Shown: piece after piece, positions 32,257 through 40,875 of the stretch
Position numbering within the stretch: position 1 is the stretch's first letter
How the letters are laid out: every line of letters starts with the position of its first letter
Source of the DNA: an uncultured Collinsella sp.
GTDB lineage: Bacteria > Actinomycetota > Coriobacteriia > Coriobacteriales > Coriobacteriaceae
Reading direction: 5' to 3'
Length of the DNA: 64,000 nt
Assembly: GCA_900541885.1 (NCBI GenBank)
Contig: UQKW01000002.1
Span: forward strand, 1-64,000
Position numbers and translations under genes: made by a program
The notes under the pieces: model-generated
Told to the model about the DNA's origin: nothing
Database searches by the model: none
The model's input: the letters and a program-made list of their open reading frames with translations, nothing else

Positions 32257-34317
32257 ATGGCTATGCAAAAAGACATGATGAGCCGCGCGGTGCGCGATTC
32301 ATTTGCCAAGCTTGACCCCCGTGTCCAGGTCCAAAACCCGGTCATGTTCTTGGTGTGGCTGTCGGCCGCCATGACCTCCATTCTGGCCATCGCCTCTATT
32401 TTTGGGGTACAGGACGCCGGCGTCCCCACATACTATGTGATCGCCATTGCCGTCATTCTCTGGCTGACCGACCTCTTTTCAAATTTTGCCGAGGCACTTG
32501 CCGAGGGCCGCGGTAAGGCGCAGGCAGACTCCCTGCGCGCGGCGAAAAAGGACGTCGAGGCCCATCGCATCGAGTCCGTCGAGGATAAGGACCGCTTCAC
32601 GGCCGTTCCCGGTACCGAGCTCTCACGCGGGGATCTGGTGGTCGTGCGCGCCGGCGAGCAGATTCCGGGAGACGGCGATGTCATCGAGGGTGCCGCCTCG
32701 GTTGATGAGTCGGCCATCACCGGCGAGTCTGCACCCGTGGTTCGCGAGGCTGGCGGCGACCGTTCTGCCGTCACTGGCGGCACCACCGTGCTTTCCGATT
32801 GGATTGTGGTGAAAATCACCAGCGAGCCTGGCCAGAGCTTCCTGGATAAGATGATCGCCATGGTTGAGGGCGCCGCCCGCAAGAAGACCCCCAACGAGGT
32901 CGCGCTCGAGATCTTTCTGGTTGCTCTGTCCGTCATCTTCATCCTCGTGACGCTCGCGCTGTACTGCTATTCGAGTTTCTCTGCAGGGCTCAACGGTATG
33001 GCGAACCCCACCGCTGTGACCACGCTCGTTGCCTTGCTCGTCTGTCTGGCGCCCACCACCATTGGTGCGCTGCTGTCCGCCATTGGCATCGCCGGCATGA
33101 GCCGACTGAACGAGGCCAACGTGCTGGCCATGTCCGGCCGCGCCATCGAGGCTGCCGGCGACGTCGACATCCTCATGCTCGATAAGACCGGTACCATCAC
33201 CTTGGGCAACCGTCAGGCCGCTGAGTTCATTCCGGTCGACGGTGTCGATCCGGCGGAACTCGCCGATGCCGCGCAGCTGTCCTCTCTGGCGGATGAGACC
33301 CCCGAGGGCCGCTCCATCGTCGTGCTCGCCAAGGAGCAGTTCGGCCTGCGGGGCCGTACGCTCGAGGACAAGGGCATGGAGTTCATTCCCTTCACGGCGG
33401 CCACCCGCATGTCCGGCGTGAACTACGCCGACAGCGAGATTCGCAAGGGTGCGGCCGATTCCGTTCGCGCTTATGTGGAGGCTGCCGGAGGAGTGTTCTC
33501 GAAGGAGTGCGACGAGGCCGTCGAGCGCATTGCGAAGGTGGGCGGCACCCCGTTGGTCGTGGCAAAGGACCGACGTGTGCTGGGTGTCGTCTACCTTAAG
33601 GACATCATCAAGTCCGGCGTGAAGGAGAAGTTCGCCGATCTGCGCCGCATGGGCATCAAGACCATCATGGTGACGGGCGACAACCCGCTCACGGCGGCCG
33701 CCATCGCAGCCGAGGCGGGCGTGGACGACTTCCTGGCCGAGGCCACCCCCGAGGGCAAGCTCGAGAAGATCCGCGAGTTCCAGCGCGAGGGTCACCTGGT
33801 CGCCATGACCGGCGATGGCACCAACGATGCGCCGGCGCTGGCGCAGGCGGATGTCGCCGTGGCCATGAACACCGGCACCCAGGCCGCCAAGGAGGCCGGC
33901 AACATGGTCGACCTCGACTCCAACCCCACCAAGCTCATCGAGGTCGTGCGCATCGGCAAACAGTTGCTCATGACCCGCGGTTCGCTCACGACCTTTTCTG
34001 TTGCCAACGACATGGCGAAGTACTTCGCCATCATCCCGGCGCTGTTCTCTCCGATCTATCCGGGACTGGGCGCCCTCAACATCCTGGGCCTCACCAACCC
34101 GTTGACGGCCGTGCTGTCCGCCATCATCTACAACGCGCTGGTCATCGTCGCGCTTATTCCGGCGGCCCTCAAGGGCGTCAAGTACCGCGAGGTTCCGTCC
34201 GGCCAGCTGTTGACCCATAACCTGCTGGTGTGGGGTCTGGGCGGCATCGTGGTGCCGTTCGTATTCATCAAGATCATCGACATGCTGCTGACCCTGTTCG
34301 GCGTCGGCATGATGTAG
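32257..34317 (+). CDS. kdpB: KdpB, P-type ATPase subunit
   Basis: A 686-residue P-type ATPase that drives potassium uptake. The actuator motif is ITGESAPV, the phosphorylated aspartate is in LMLDKTGTITLGN, and the hinge is AMTGDGTNDAPALAQADVAVA without its last residue. VTGDNPLTAAAIAAEAGVDD lies between them. GGAGTCG precedes the ATG 15 bases after kdpA. The serine of TGES, whose phosphorylation inhibits the Escherichia coli enzyme, is conserved. Confidence 0.97.
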   Translation: MAMQKDMMSRAVRDSFAKLDPRVQVQNPVMFLVWLSAAMTSILAIASIFGVQDAGVPTYYVIAIAVILWLTDLFSNFAEALAEGRGKAQADSLRAAKKDVEAHRIESVEDKDRFTAVPGTELSRGDLVVVRAGEQIPGDGDVIEGAASVDESAITGESAPVVREAGGDRSAVTGGTTVLSDWIVVKITSEPGQSFLDKMIAMVEGAARKKTPNEVALEIFLVALSVIFILVTLALYCYSSFSAGLNGMANPTAVTTLVALLVCLAPTTIGALLSAIGIAGMSRLNEANVLAMSGRAIEAAGDVDILMLDKTGTITLGNRQAAEFIPVDGVDPAELADAAQLSSLADETPEGRSIVVLAKEQFGLRGRTLEDKGMEFIPFTAATRMSGVNYADSEIRKGAADSVRAYVEAAGGVFSKECDEAVERIAKVGGTPLVVAKDRRVLGVVYLKDIIKSGVKEKFADLRRMGIKTIMVTGDNPLTAAAIAAEAGVDDFLAEATPEGKLEKIREFQREGHLVAMTGDGTNDAPALAQADVAVAMNTGTQAAKEAGNMVDLDSNPTKLIEVVRIGKQLLMTRGSLTTFSVANDMAKYFAIIPALFSPIYPGLGALNILGLTNPLTAVLSAIIYNALVIVALIPAALKGVKYREVPSGQLLTHNLLVWGLGGIVVPFVFIKIIDMLLTLFGVGMM

Positions 34318-34329
34318 ACGGAGGTTTGT

Positions 34330-34920
34330 ATGTTCAAAGGTATCGCATCGCGCGCACTTGGCGTGTTCGCGCTGTTTACCGTCGTCTGCGGCCTGGGATA
34401 CACGCTCGTGGTGACCGGCGTCGCGCAGCTTGCGTTTCCGTACCAGGCGAACGGATCGCTTATTACGGTCGACGGCAAGGTTGTGGGTTCCGAGCTCATC
34501 GGCCAGAACTTCGATGACGAAGCCCACATGTGGGGTCGTATCCAGAACGTGTCAATTGTCGAAGGCGAAGACGGCGAGCTCATGGCGTATGGTGCCCCGT
34601 CCAACCTGTCCCCGGCGAGTGAGGAGTATCGGCAGCTGATAGATGCGCGCGTGAAGAAGATTCGCGCCGCCAATCCCGATGCCGATATGGACGCTGTGCC
34701 CGTCGACCTGGTGACGTGTTCGGGGTCCGGCCTCGACCCGGAGATCTCTCCGGATGCTGCCGAGTACCAGGTCCCGCGCCTTGCCAAAGCCACGGGCAAA
34801 AGTGAGGACGAGGTGCGCGACATCATCGCCGCGTGCACCAAGGGCCGTTTCCTCGGCGTGTTCGGCGAGCCCACGGTCAACGTGCTTAAGGTGAACCTTA
34901 TGCTGGACGGCGTGCTGTAG
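34330..34920 (+). CDS. kdpC: KdpC subunit of the Kdp ATPase
   Basis: A 196-residue protein with one N-terminal membrane helix and a periplasmic-side domain that stabilises the Kdp complex. Family landmarks are YQANGSLITVDGKVVGSELI, WGRIQNVS, PVDLVTCSGSGLDPEISPDA and the C-terminal EPTVNVLKVNLML. It starts 12 bases after kdpB behind GGAGG and closes the kdpFABC operon. Confidence 0.94.
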   Translation: MFKGIASRALGVFALFTVVCGLGYTLVVTGVAQLAFPYQANGSLITVDGKVVGSELIGQNFDDEAHMWGRIQNVSIVEGEDGELMAYGAPSNLSPASEEYRQLIDARVKKIRAANPDADMDAVPVDLVTCSGSGLDPEISPDAAEYQVPRLAKATGKSEDEVRDIIAACTKGRFLGVFGEPTVNVLKVNLMLDGVL

Positions 34921-34963
34921 GTGAAGGAGTGGCGGATGAGGGCGTGACTGACTGTCTGGGCCC

Positions 34964-35001
34964 TCAATCCCACCGCAACTTTTTGTGAGGGTCGGGATTG
35001 A
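34964..35001. repeat. Stem-loop after kdpC with shared 17-base word
   Basis: TCAATCCC (34964-34971) pairs with GGGATTGA (34994-35001). The loop contains CACCGCAACTTTTTGTG, identical to 26626-26642. It probably ends kdpC transcripts. Confidence 0.55.
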
Positions 35002-35097
35002 AGGTGAGGAGTGCGAGCGAGTGCGGATACGGCGGATACTGATACGATAGGTACGTTAGCAACTGCCGCCGAGCGGCTCAAACGAAAGGAATTCCGC

Positions 35098-37047
35098 ATG
35101 GAGTCCTCTGCCTATCCAATGCTCTTTAGCCCGATCAAGGTCGGTACGACCGAGGTCAAGAACCGCGTCTTTATGCCGCCGGTATCCACCAACCTGGCCG
35201 ATCATGGCTATGTGACCGACGACTTGGTCGATCATTACCGTGCCCGCGCCAAGGGCGGCGTGGGCCTGATCATCACCGAGGTCGTGACGGTCGAGCCCAC
35301 CTATACCTATCTGCCGGGTGATATGTGCTGCTACGACGACACGTTTATCCCCGGCTGGGAAAAGCTCGCCGCGGCCGTCCACGAGTATGGCTGCAAGATC
35401 ATGCCGCAGCTCTTCCACCCCGCCTACATGGCCTTTAACATTCCGGGCACGCCGCGCCTGATCGCTCCGTCCTTTGTGGGTCCGTCCTATGCCCGCGAGG
35501 CGCCGCGCCCCATTACGGTGGATGAGATCCACGAGCTCACGCATCAGTTCGGTGACGCTGCCGTGCGTATGCAGAAGGCCGGTGTCGATGGCGTCGAGGT
35601 CCATGCGGCACACGCCCACGGCATGCTCGGCGGCTTTTTGACCCCGCTCTATAACAAGCGTACCGATGAGTACGGCGGCTCGCTCGACGCCCGTATGCGC
35701 TTCTTGCTCGAGGTTATCGCCGAGATTCGCGAGCGCTGCGGCAAGGACTTTATCATCGACGTTCGCATCTCGGGCGATGAGTACACCGATGGCGGTCTGA
35801 CCCTCAACGACATGATCTACGTCTCGCGTCGCCTGGAGAAGGCCGGCGTCGACATGATTCATGTGTCAGGCGGCACCACCATTAAGCGCGGCTCCGCGAT
35901 TCCCGCCGCCGGTACGCAGCAGGCCTCGCACGCCGCCTGCTCGCGCGAGATTAAAAAGCACGTCAACATTCCCGTCGCCACCGTCGGTCGCATTAACGAG
36001 GCCTGGATCGCCGAGGAGCTGATCGAGGACGGTGCCGCCGACATCTGCATGATGGGCCGCGCCAATCTGTGCGATGCCGAGTTCTGCAACAAGGCCGCTG
36101 CCGGCAACGCCGACGACATCCGCCCCTGCATTGGCTGCCTGCGCTGCCTGAACGGCATTATGTTCGGCAAGCGCATCTCCTGCACCGTCAACCCCGATGT
36201 TGAGCGCGACGAGGCCGGTTACGAGCCTGCCGCCGAGGCCAAGAACGTACTGGTTGTGGGCGCCGGTCCTGCGGGCATGGAGGCGGCGTTCATTGCCGCC
36301 AAGCGCGGTCACAACGTGGTGCTCGTGGATAAGCAGGACGAGCCGGGCGGCGAGATGCGTATCGCAGCCGTTCCGCCGGCAAAGCAGGAACTCACCCGCG
36401 TGATCAAGTATCAGTATCGTCGCCTGGCCGAGGCCGGCGTGAAGTGCGTATTTGGCACCGAGCTTACTGCCGAGGACATTCAGCGTGACTACGCGGGCTA
36501 CGAGGTTGTCCTGGCTTATGGCGCCGAGCCCATCGCTCCGGCCTTCATGCAGGGCTTTAAGCAGGTTATGACGGCTGACGACCTGCTGGGTGGCAAGGCT
36601 TTCCCGGGCAAGAAGATCGTCATCGTGGGCGGCGGCACCGTTGGCTGCGAGACGGCCGACTACTTGGCCCCGCTGGTCAATGATCTGTCGCCGGCCAACC
36701 GCGATGTCACCGTCATCGAGATGACCAAGACGCTCGCCGCCAACGAGGGCGGTGCCGGCCGCGCGGTGCTCATCACGCGCATGCTCTCCAAGGGCGTCCA
36801 CGTGCTGACCGAGGCCAAGGTGACCGAAATCACCGAGGATACCATCAGCTACGAAAAGGACGGCGAGGTTCACACCATCACCGGTGCCGATACGCTGGTG
36901 CTTGCCATGGGCTATCGTCCCAATACCAAGTTGGCCGACGACCTTGCCGCCGCCGGTGTTGCCACCCACGTGCTGGGCGATGCCAACAAGTGCGGCAACA
37001 TCCGCGACGCCATCGGCGATGGCTACAAGGTTGCCTGCGAGCTCTAG
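35098..37047 (+). CDS. NADH:flavin oxidoreductase / 2,4-dienoyl-CoA reductase-type ene-reductase
   Basis: A 649-residue flavin/iron-sulfur oxidoreductase. Residues 1-370 are an old-yellow-enzyme TIM barrel with FMN, including DGVEVHAAHAHGMLGGFLTP and RTDEYGGSLDAR. The [4Fe-4S] cysteines follow in CIGCLRCLNGIMFGKRISC. The C-terminal half has two dinucleotide folds, VVGAGPAGMEAA for FAD and IVGGGTVGCETADYL for NAD(P)H. Relatives reduce enoyl-CoA or other activated double bonds; bile-acid BaiCD/BaiH proteins share this layout, but nothing nearby shows a bile-acid pathway. GAAAGGA lies before the ATG at 35098. It stands alone with a terminator behind it. Confidence 0.9.
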   Translation: MESSAYPMLFSPIKVGTTEVKNRVFMPPVSTNLADHGYVTDDLVDHYRARAKGGVGLIITEVVTVEPTYTYLPGDMCCYDDTFIPGWEKLAAAVHEYGCKIMPQLFHPAYMAFNIPGTPRLIAPSFVGPSYAREAPRPITVDEIHELTHQFGDAAVRMQKAGVDGVEVHAAHAHGMLGGFLTPLYNKRTDEYGGSLDARMRFLLEVIAEIRERCGKDFIIDVRISGDEYTDGGLTLNDMIYVSRRLEKAGVDMIHVSGGTTIKRGSAIPAAGTQQASHAACSREIKKHVNIPVATVGRINEAWIAEELIEDGAADICMMGRANLCDAEFCNKAAAGNADDIRPCIGCLRCLNGIMFGKRISCTVNPDVERDEAGYEPAAEAKNVLVVGAGPAGMEAAFIAAKRGHNVVLVDKQDEPGGEMRIAAVPPAKQELTRVIKYQYRRLAEAGVKCVFGTELTAEDIQRDYAGYEVVLAYGAEPIAPAFMQGFKQVMTADDLLGGKAFPGKKIVIVGGGTVGCETADYLAPLVNDLSPANRDVTVIEMTKTLAANEGGAGRAVLITRMLSKGVHVLTEAKVTEITEDTISYEKDGEVHTITGADTLVLAMGYRPNTKLADDLAAAGVATHVLGDANKCGNIRDAIGDGYKVACEL

Positions 37048-37064
37048 TCAACCCTTTGTGCGTG

Positions 37065-37111
37065 GGGGACAGGTTACTTTGCGCTAAGTTGATGCATGTA
37101 AACCTGACCCC
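37065..37111. repeat. Palindrome with GGGGACAGGTT word
   Basis: GGGGACAGGTTAC (37065-37077) pairs imperfectly with GTAAACCTGACCCC (37098-37111). It belongs to the GGGGACAGG family of intergenic palindromes and lies 17 bases after the ene-reductase gene. Confidence 0.6.
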
Positions 37112-37203
37112 ATTGACGAGGTTGCCGCCATCCCAGGGCGGCTTCATGGAGTAACGCCCGTACGCATCGAATTTCTCCTCCCATAGATGTGCGGCACAAA
37201 GAA

Positions 37204-37234
37204 CCCCGAGCTCACACGAGCTCGGGGCCTTTTT
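37204..37234 (+). terminator. Strong terminator
   Basis: CCCCGAGCTC (37204-37213) pairs with GAGCTCGGGG (37218-37227), then CCTTTTT. It probably ends the ene-reductase transcript. Confidence 0.88.
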
Positions 37235-37385
37235 CGTCTGGATTGGGGACGCATAGCCGGACGAAAGCGTGTTGCGTTTGGCGTAAAACCATACGAAAGT
37301 GCAATTTGCGTCTTATTTCCGAACGTAAAACAGACGAAAACCGTTTACGTCTGCTTTAAATCCGTACGAAAACGGTTTTCGTCTT
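37235..37385. repeat. Cluster of ACGAAA/TTTCGT words
   Basis: A 150-base AT-richer stretch with at least four ACGAAA-type words and several CGTCT words. The arms 37332-37350 and 37366-37384 are inverted copies with one mismatch in 19. No gene is visible. It lies between the terminator and the 3' end of the ATPase gene. Confidence 0.6.
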
Positions 37386-37403
37386 GCAGGGCAGTTGCCG
37401 TTT

Positions 37404-38495
37404 CTACAGTTCAACTTCCAGTTCGGCTTTGTGTTCGCAGAGGTAGTCGCGCATGTAGGGGATGGCAAATGAGACCTTGCCGTACGAAGGAGCCTCGATA
37501 ATCGATTCTCTTAACAGGCGGCTGCGGACGGAGCTCACCTGTTGAGGCGTTTTGTTTAGGGCATCGGCAACCATGCTGGTCGAGCTCGTCTGCCCCAAAG
37601 ACGCCATGCTCAGCAGATAAGCGATGCACGTGGGCGGAATGCGCTGCAGCGCGGGCTCAATCACCATGGCGCAGAAGCGTTCGCGTGCCGTTGCAATGCC
37701 ACGCTTGGCTTCTTCTTCTCCAATAATCGCTGTGTGTGCGCGTCTTGCCAACTGCCATGCGTAGTATCCAACGAGTTGGATCATGAAAGGATAGCCTTGC
37801 GTTGCCTCGGCAAGTTGGCCGGCAATACCTGGCTGCGACTCCATGCCAGACGCTTCAATGGTTTCCTCGAGGGAGTACGACACTTCGGTTACTGCCACAG
37901 CCTTCAGATCAAAGGGGAGGGCACGGCGCAAAAACGCAAGTGTCTTTCCGTTGATGATGCTTTCAATCATCGAAGGCAGCCCAGCAAAAACAAAGGCGAT
38001 ATCAAGGTCTTCGCCGATAACCTGCTGAATCGCAATGGAGAGCGTTCGGACCTCATCGAGCTCTGCGTCTTGAACCTCGTCGAGAGTGATGAGCAGGCCG
38101 TTTCCATTCTTGGATATCGTCTGTCTCATGGCGTCGCGTAGCGATGGGCCGATTCGCTCAATATCTATGCTGCCGATGGATATGCCAGCTACGGTGGGCT
38201 CAAATCTGGCGTGTTTGGCCTGGAATTTGGGCTGCAGCTGTTCGAGAATGCGCTGGCAAAGTCCCTCGGTTGCGACCTCTTTTATGACCGTCCAGCCACG
38301 GCTTTGCGCCAAACGTGAGCACTCGTCAAGGAGGACCGTCTTGCCCGTTCCACGGACGCCGGCTATGCGCATTAGGCGCCCCGGGGCACCAGGCCCGTTG
38401 ACGAGGCCCTCATTGAATTCTTCGAGCACATCTTCGCGGCCGATAATCGTGGGAGGTGTTTTACCTGCTGTGGGCTTAAAAGGGTTTGTTTGCAT
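37404..38495 (-). CDS. AAA-family ATPase with C-terminal winged helix
   Basis: A 363-residue STAND/ORC-like ATPase. After a short tail it has FIGRE-like TIIGREDVLEEFN, Walker A GVRGTGKTVLLDE and Walker B LLITLDEVQDAE, with AFVFAGLPSMIESI as sensor region. The last 90 residues look like a winged helix (SMVADALNKTPQQVSSVRSR). Such proteins occur as stand-alone regulators or parts of mobile and defence loci; the function is unknown. The ATG at 38495 is preferred (AAAGG eight bases upstream) over GTG at 38504. Its promoter region is a 10-bp tandem repeat. Confidence 0.82.
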   Translation of the reverse strand: MQTNPFKPTAGKTPPTIIGREDVLEEFNEGLVNGPGAPGRLMRIAGVRGTGKTVLLDECSRLAQSRGWTVIKEVATEGLCQRILEQLQPKFQAKHARFEPTVAGISIGSIDIERIGPSLRDAMRQTISKNGNGLLITLDEVQDAELDEVRTLSIAIQQVIGEDLDIAFVFAGLPSMIESIINGKTLAFLRRALPFDLKAVAVTEVSYSLEETIEASGMESQPGIAGQLAEATQGYPFMIQLVGYYAWQLARRAHTAIIGEEEAKRGIATARERFCAMVIEPALQRIPPTCIAYLLSMASLGQTSSTSMVADALNKTPQQVSSVRSRLLRESIIEAPSYGKVSFAIPYMRDYLCEHKAELEVEL

Positions 38496-38512
38496 GTGAG
38501 CCACCTTTGCTC

Positions 38513-38580
38513 AAGATATAGCAAGATATAGCAAAGTATAGCAAGATATAGCAAAGTATAGTGAGATATAGCAAAGTAAG
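38513..38580. repeat. Tandem repeat of 10-bp TATA-containing units
   Basis: About seven head-to-tail units alternate between AAGATATAGC and AAAGTATAGC types. Read on the minus strand they give repeated TATATC/TATACT boxes every 10 bases, ending about 18 bases before the ATPase start. Copy number could change by slippage. Confidence 0.85.
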
Positions 38581-38698
38581 CGCTACTCACGGGTTTTGCG
38601 GTGGTGCTATTTTCCAAATGCCGCGCGGATAAAACGCTGGGCGAACAGCTTGTTGGCAACTCACGAGGGCTCGGGGTGCCAATTTGGGATGGAGTAGT
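38581..38698. other. Non-coding DNA between repeat array and inverted-repeat element
   Basis: No gene, terminator or clear promoter could be supported here. Confidence 0.35.
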
Positions 38699-38700
38699 GC

Positions 38701-38864
38701 TGTGCCACGAATAGGGCCTATCTACTACGTTTAAGCCGCAGAGGTCAACCATAGCCGGCTATTTTGAAAATCGATAAGCTCTCTACCCGCGGTTTTGTTT
38801 TCGCACTTTTCAGCATGGTCGGGGCTATCCGCGTTAACGTAGTAGATGGGCCCCTTTTGTGGCA
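38701..38864. mobile_element. Short element with ~35-bp terminal inverted repeats
   Basis: The left end around TGCCACGAATAGGGCC continuing through ATCTACTACGTT (about 38701-38736) is an imperfect inverted copy of about 38830-38864. Roughly 29 of 35 positions match, with ATCTACTACGTT perfect. It has no coding capacity. A related ATCTACTCCGTATTCC occurs at 26611-26626. It may be a miniature element or a structured RNA. Confidence 0.45.
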
Positions 38865-38995
38865 AGGGTGCCGATCAACAGGACAGGGCAGGTAAAAGAG
38901 ACACATCCCAAAAGACCGGTTGGGAGTTGGGACGTGTCGATGCGATAGTATTGCATGGTGATATTCGACAAACCGTGGCTTCATCCGAGGGCTTT

Positions 38996-39685
38996 ATGGA
39001 ACAGCAGCATTATCAGAGCCTGCAAGACCAGGCGTACAACGCATTGCGGTCCAAGATCATCTATGCCGAGCTCAAGCCCGGCACGCGCCTTTCGGCGATT
39101 GGTCTGGAAAAGGAGACGGGAATCGGGCGCACGCCCATTCGCGAATCCTTTGTGCGCCTGCGTGAGCAGGAGCTGGTGGAAACGCGTCCCAAAAGCGGCA
39201 CCTACGTCTCTAAGATCAGCATGGAACGCGCCGAAAACGCCTGCTTTTTGCGCGAGAAGCTCGAGAGAAGCGTGCTTATTAAATGCTGTTCGGCCGCCTC
39301 GCCCGAGCAAAAGCAGCGGCTTGAGCAGATTCTTACCGAGTCCGAGTCGCTCGACCATGGCGAAACGCGCCGTTTCTTTGACCTGGATAACCTGTTCCAT
39401 GAGACATGTTTTGAGATTGCCGGTCGTCACATGTTGTGGGATTGGATGAAGAGCGTCAACACGCATTTTGAGCGATACAACTGGTTGCGTATGGTGTCGC
39501 AGGATCTGGACTGGGAGCCGATTCGTCGGCAGCATCGCCGGATTCTCGAGGCCATTAAGAGGGGCGATACCGACGCGGCGAGCTATCTGGCAGAGACGCA
39601 CTTGCACCTGATGCCCGAGGAGCAGGGCCCGGTTATCGCCTTGCATCCCGACTATTTTGAGCTGCCTAAAGACTCGTCTATCTAG
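38996..39685 (+). CDS. GntR-family (FCD) transcriptional regulator
   Basis: A 229-residue regulator. The N-terminal winged helix is typical (ALRSKIIYAELKPGTRLSAI and GRTPIRESFVRLREQELVE). The C-terminal FCD domain keeps metal-binding positions: an Asp and His in LDNLFHETCFE, a His in RRQHRRILEAIKRGD and another in AETHLHLM. Such proteins usually sense carboxylates or sugar acids. No catabolic gene is adjacent, so its targets are unknown. GAGG lies five bases before the ATG. Confidence 0.88.
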   Translation: MEQQHYQSLQDQAYNALRSKIIYAELKPGTRLSAIGLEKETGIGRTPIRESFVRLREQELVETRPKSGTYVSKISMERAENACFLREKLERSVLIKCCSAASPEQKQRLEQILTESESLDHGETRRFFDLDNLFHETCFEIAGRHMLWDWMKSVNTHFERYNWLRMVSQDLDWEPIRRQHRRILEAIKRGDTDAASYLAETHLHLMPEEQGPVIALHPDYFELPKDSSI

Positions 39686-39810
39686 CCCATCATCGCATCT
39701 GCTCGAGACGCAAAAACGACGCTGCTCACCTACAGCGTTTTGCAACCGAGATTTTTAAAAAAATGCCTAAAATGGCTCAGACCGCCGACAATTGGGAAAC
39801 GGAGTGCGCC

Positions 39811-40833
39811 ATGGCGCAGATGAGAATCAAGGACATTGCCGCCGAGGCGGGCGTGAGTCCGGCCACGGTCTCGCGCTATCTCAACAACCGCCCCGGGCAA
39901 ATGACCGAGGAGACCCGTGCCCGTATTGCCGAGGTCATCGAGCGCACCGGCTATCGCCCGCGTGCCGCCGCGCGCAATCTGCGCAGCTCGCGCACCAACC
40001 TCATCGGCGTGATCCTGGCCGACATCGCCAACCCGTTCTCGAGCGCCATGCTCGAAGGGCTTTCCGCCAGCGCCGCCGCGCGCGGCTGCTCGCTCATGAC
40101 GGCCATTAGCGGCAACGACCCCGCTAAGGAAACGGAGTCGCTCACCAGGCTTATCGATGCCGGCGTGGACGGCCTGGTCGTCAACACCTGCGGAGGCAAC
40201 GACAAGGCGATCGCCGCGGCCGCGGGGCGCCTGCCCGTTGTGCTGCTCGACCGCGACGTTGCCGACGGCGGTGTCGATCTGGTGACATCTAACAACCGTG
40301 AGCTGGTCGCCGGCCTGGTAGACGCCTTGACCGCCGCTGGCAGCGAGCGCCTGTGCCTGCTCACCGAGGCAAGCGACGACAGCCCCGTGCGTCGCAAGCG
40401 CGCCGAGGCCTTTACCGACGAGCTTTTGCACCGCGGCCTTGCGGGCGAGGTCGTCACCTTGGCCGACGGTGGCGCCACGGGTGTCGGTCGCTTGGACGAG
40501 ACCATCCGCGGCTATGCGGGCAAAAGGCTCGGCCTTATCGCTGTCAACGGCCTGGTCTTCCTGCGCCTGACCGAGGCGCTGGCGCAGTTGGGACCTTCGT
40601 TGCCGGCTGGCCTCAAGATCGCGACGTTTGACGATTACCCCTGGAACCACGTGCTCTTTGGCGGCGTCACCACGGCCGCGCAAGACACCCTTACCATTGC
40701 CGAGTGCGTGGTCGAGCGCCTCTCCGAGCGCATCGACGTCGTTACCACCACCGTGGGCGAGGCCGCAAAGCTGGCGCCCAAACGCATCGAGATCCCCGGC
40801 CACATCGAGCACCGCGCCTCGACCTCTCGCTAG
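39811..40833 (+). CDS. LacI-family transcriptional regulator
   Basis: A 340-residue LacI/GalR protein. The helix-turn-helix RIKDIAAEAGVSPATVSRYL and hinge PRAAARNLRSSRTNLIGVIL are followed by a periplasmic-binding-protein fold, with NPFSSAMLEG and a late IATFDDYPWNHV. The ATG at 39811 is chosen because GGAG sits six bases before it; two in-frame ATGs lie 39 and 48 bases upstream. The sequence resembles GntR/KdgR-like sugar-acid repressors, but no target operon is next to it. Confidence 0.88.
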   Translation: MAQMRIKDIAAEAGVSPATVSRYLNNRPGQMTEETRARIAEVIERTGYRPRAAARNLRSSRTNLIGVILADIANPFSSAMLEGLSASAAARGCSLMTAISGNDPAKETESLTRLIDAGVDGLVVNTCGGNDKAIAAAAGRLPVVLLDRDVADGGVDLVTSNNRELVAGLVDALTAAGSERLCLLTEASDDSPVRRKRAEAFTDELLHRGLAGEVVTLADGGATGVGRLDETIRGYAGKRLGLIAVNGLVFLRLTEALAQLGPSLPAGLKIATFDDYPWNHVLFGGVTTAAQDTLTIAECVVERLSERIDVVTTTVGEAAKLAPKRIEIPGHIEHRASTSR

Positions 40834-40835
40834 TC

Positions 40836-40865
40836 TGTATGATAATATATAGACAATGTCATACA
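40836..40865. promoter_or_regulatory. Probable autoregulatory operator of the DinJ-nucleotidyltransferase gene
   Basis: TGTATGA (40836-40842) and TCATACA (40859-40865) are perfect 7-bp arms flanking GATAATAT, a good -10 candidate. The arrangement suits binding by the ribbon-helix-helix domain encoded just downstream. Confidence 0.55.
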
Positions 40866-40875
40866 GGAGGTATCC

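Noticed and set aside
35098..37047. Bile-acid 7-dehydroxylation (baiCD/baiH) gene
   Set aside because: The architecture is shared by many ene-reductases and no other bai gene is nearby, so the specific name was not used.
38372..38752. Minus-strand frame through the 10-bp tandem repeat giving a Tyr/Leu-rich peptide
   Set aside because: It overlaps the ATPase gene in a different frame. A 10-base unit shifts frame at each copy and would not encode a regular protein repeat.
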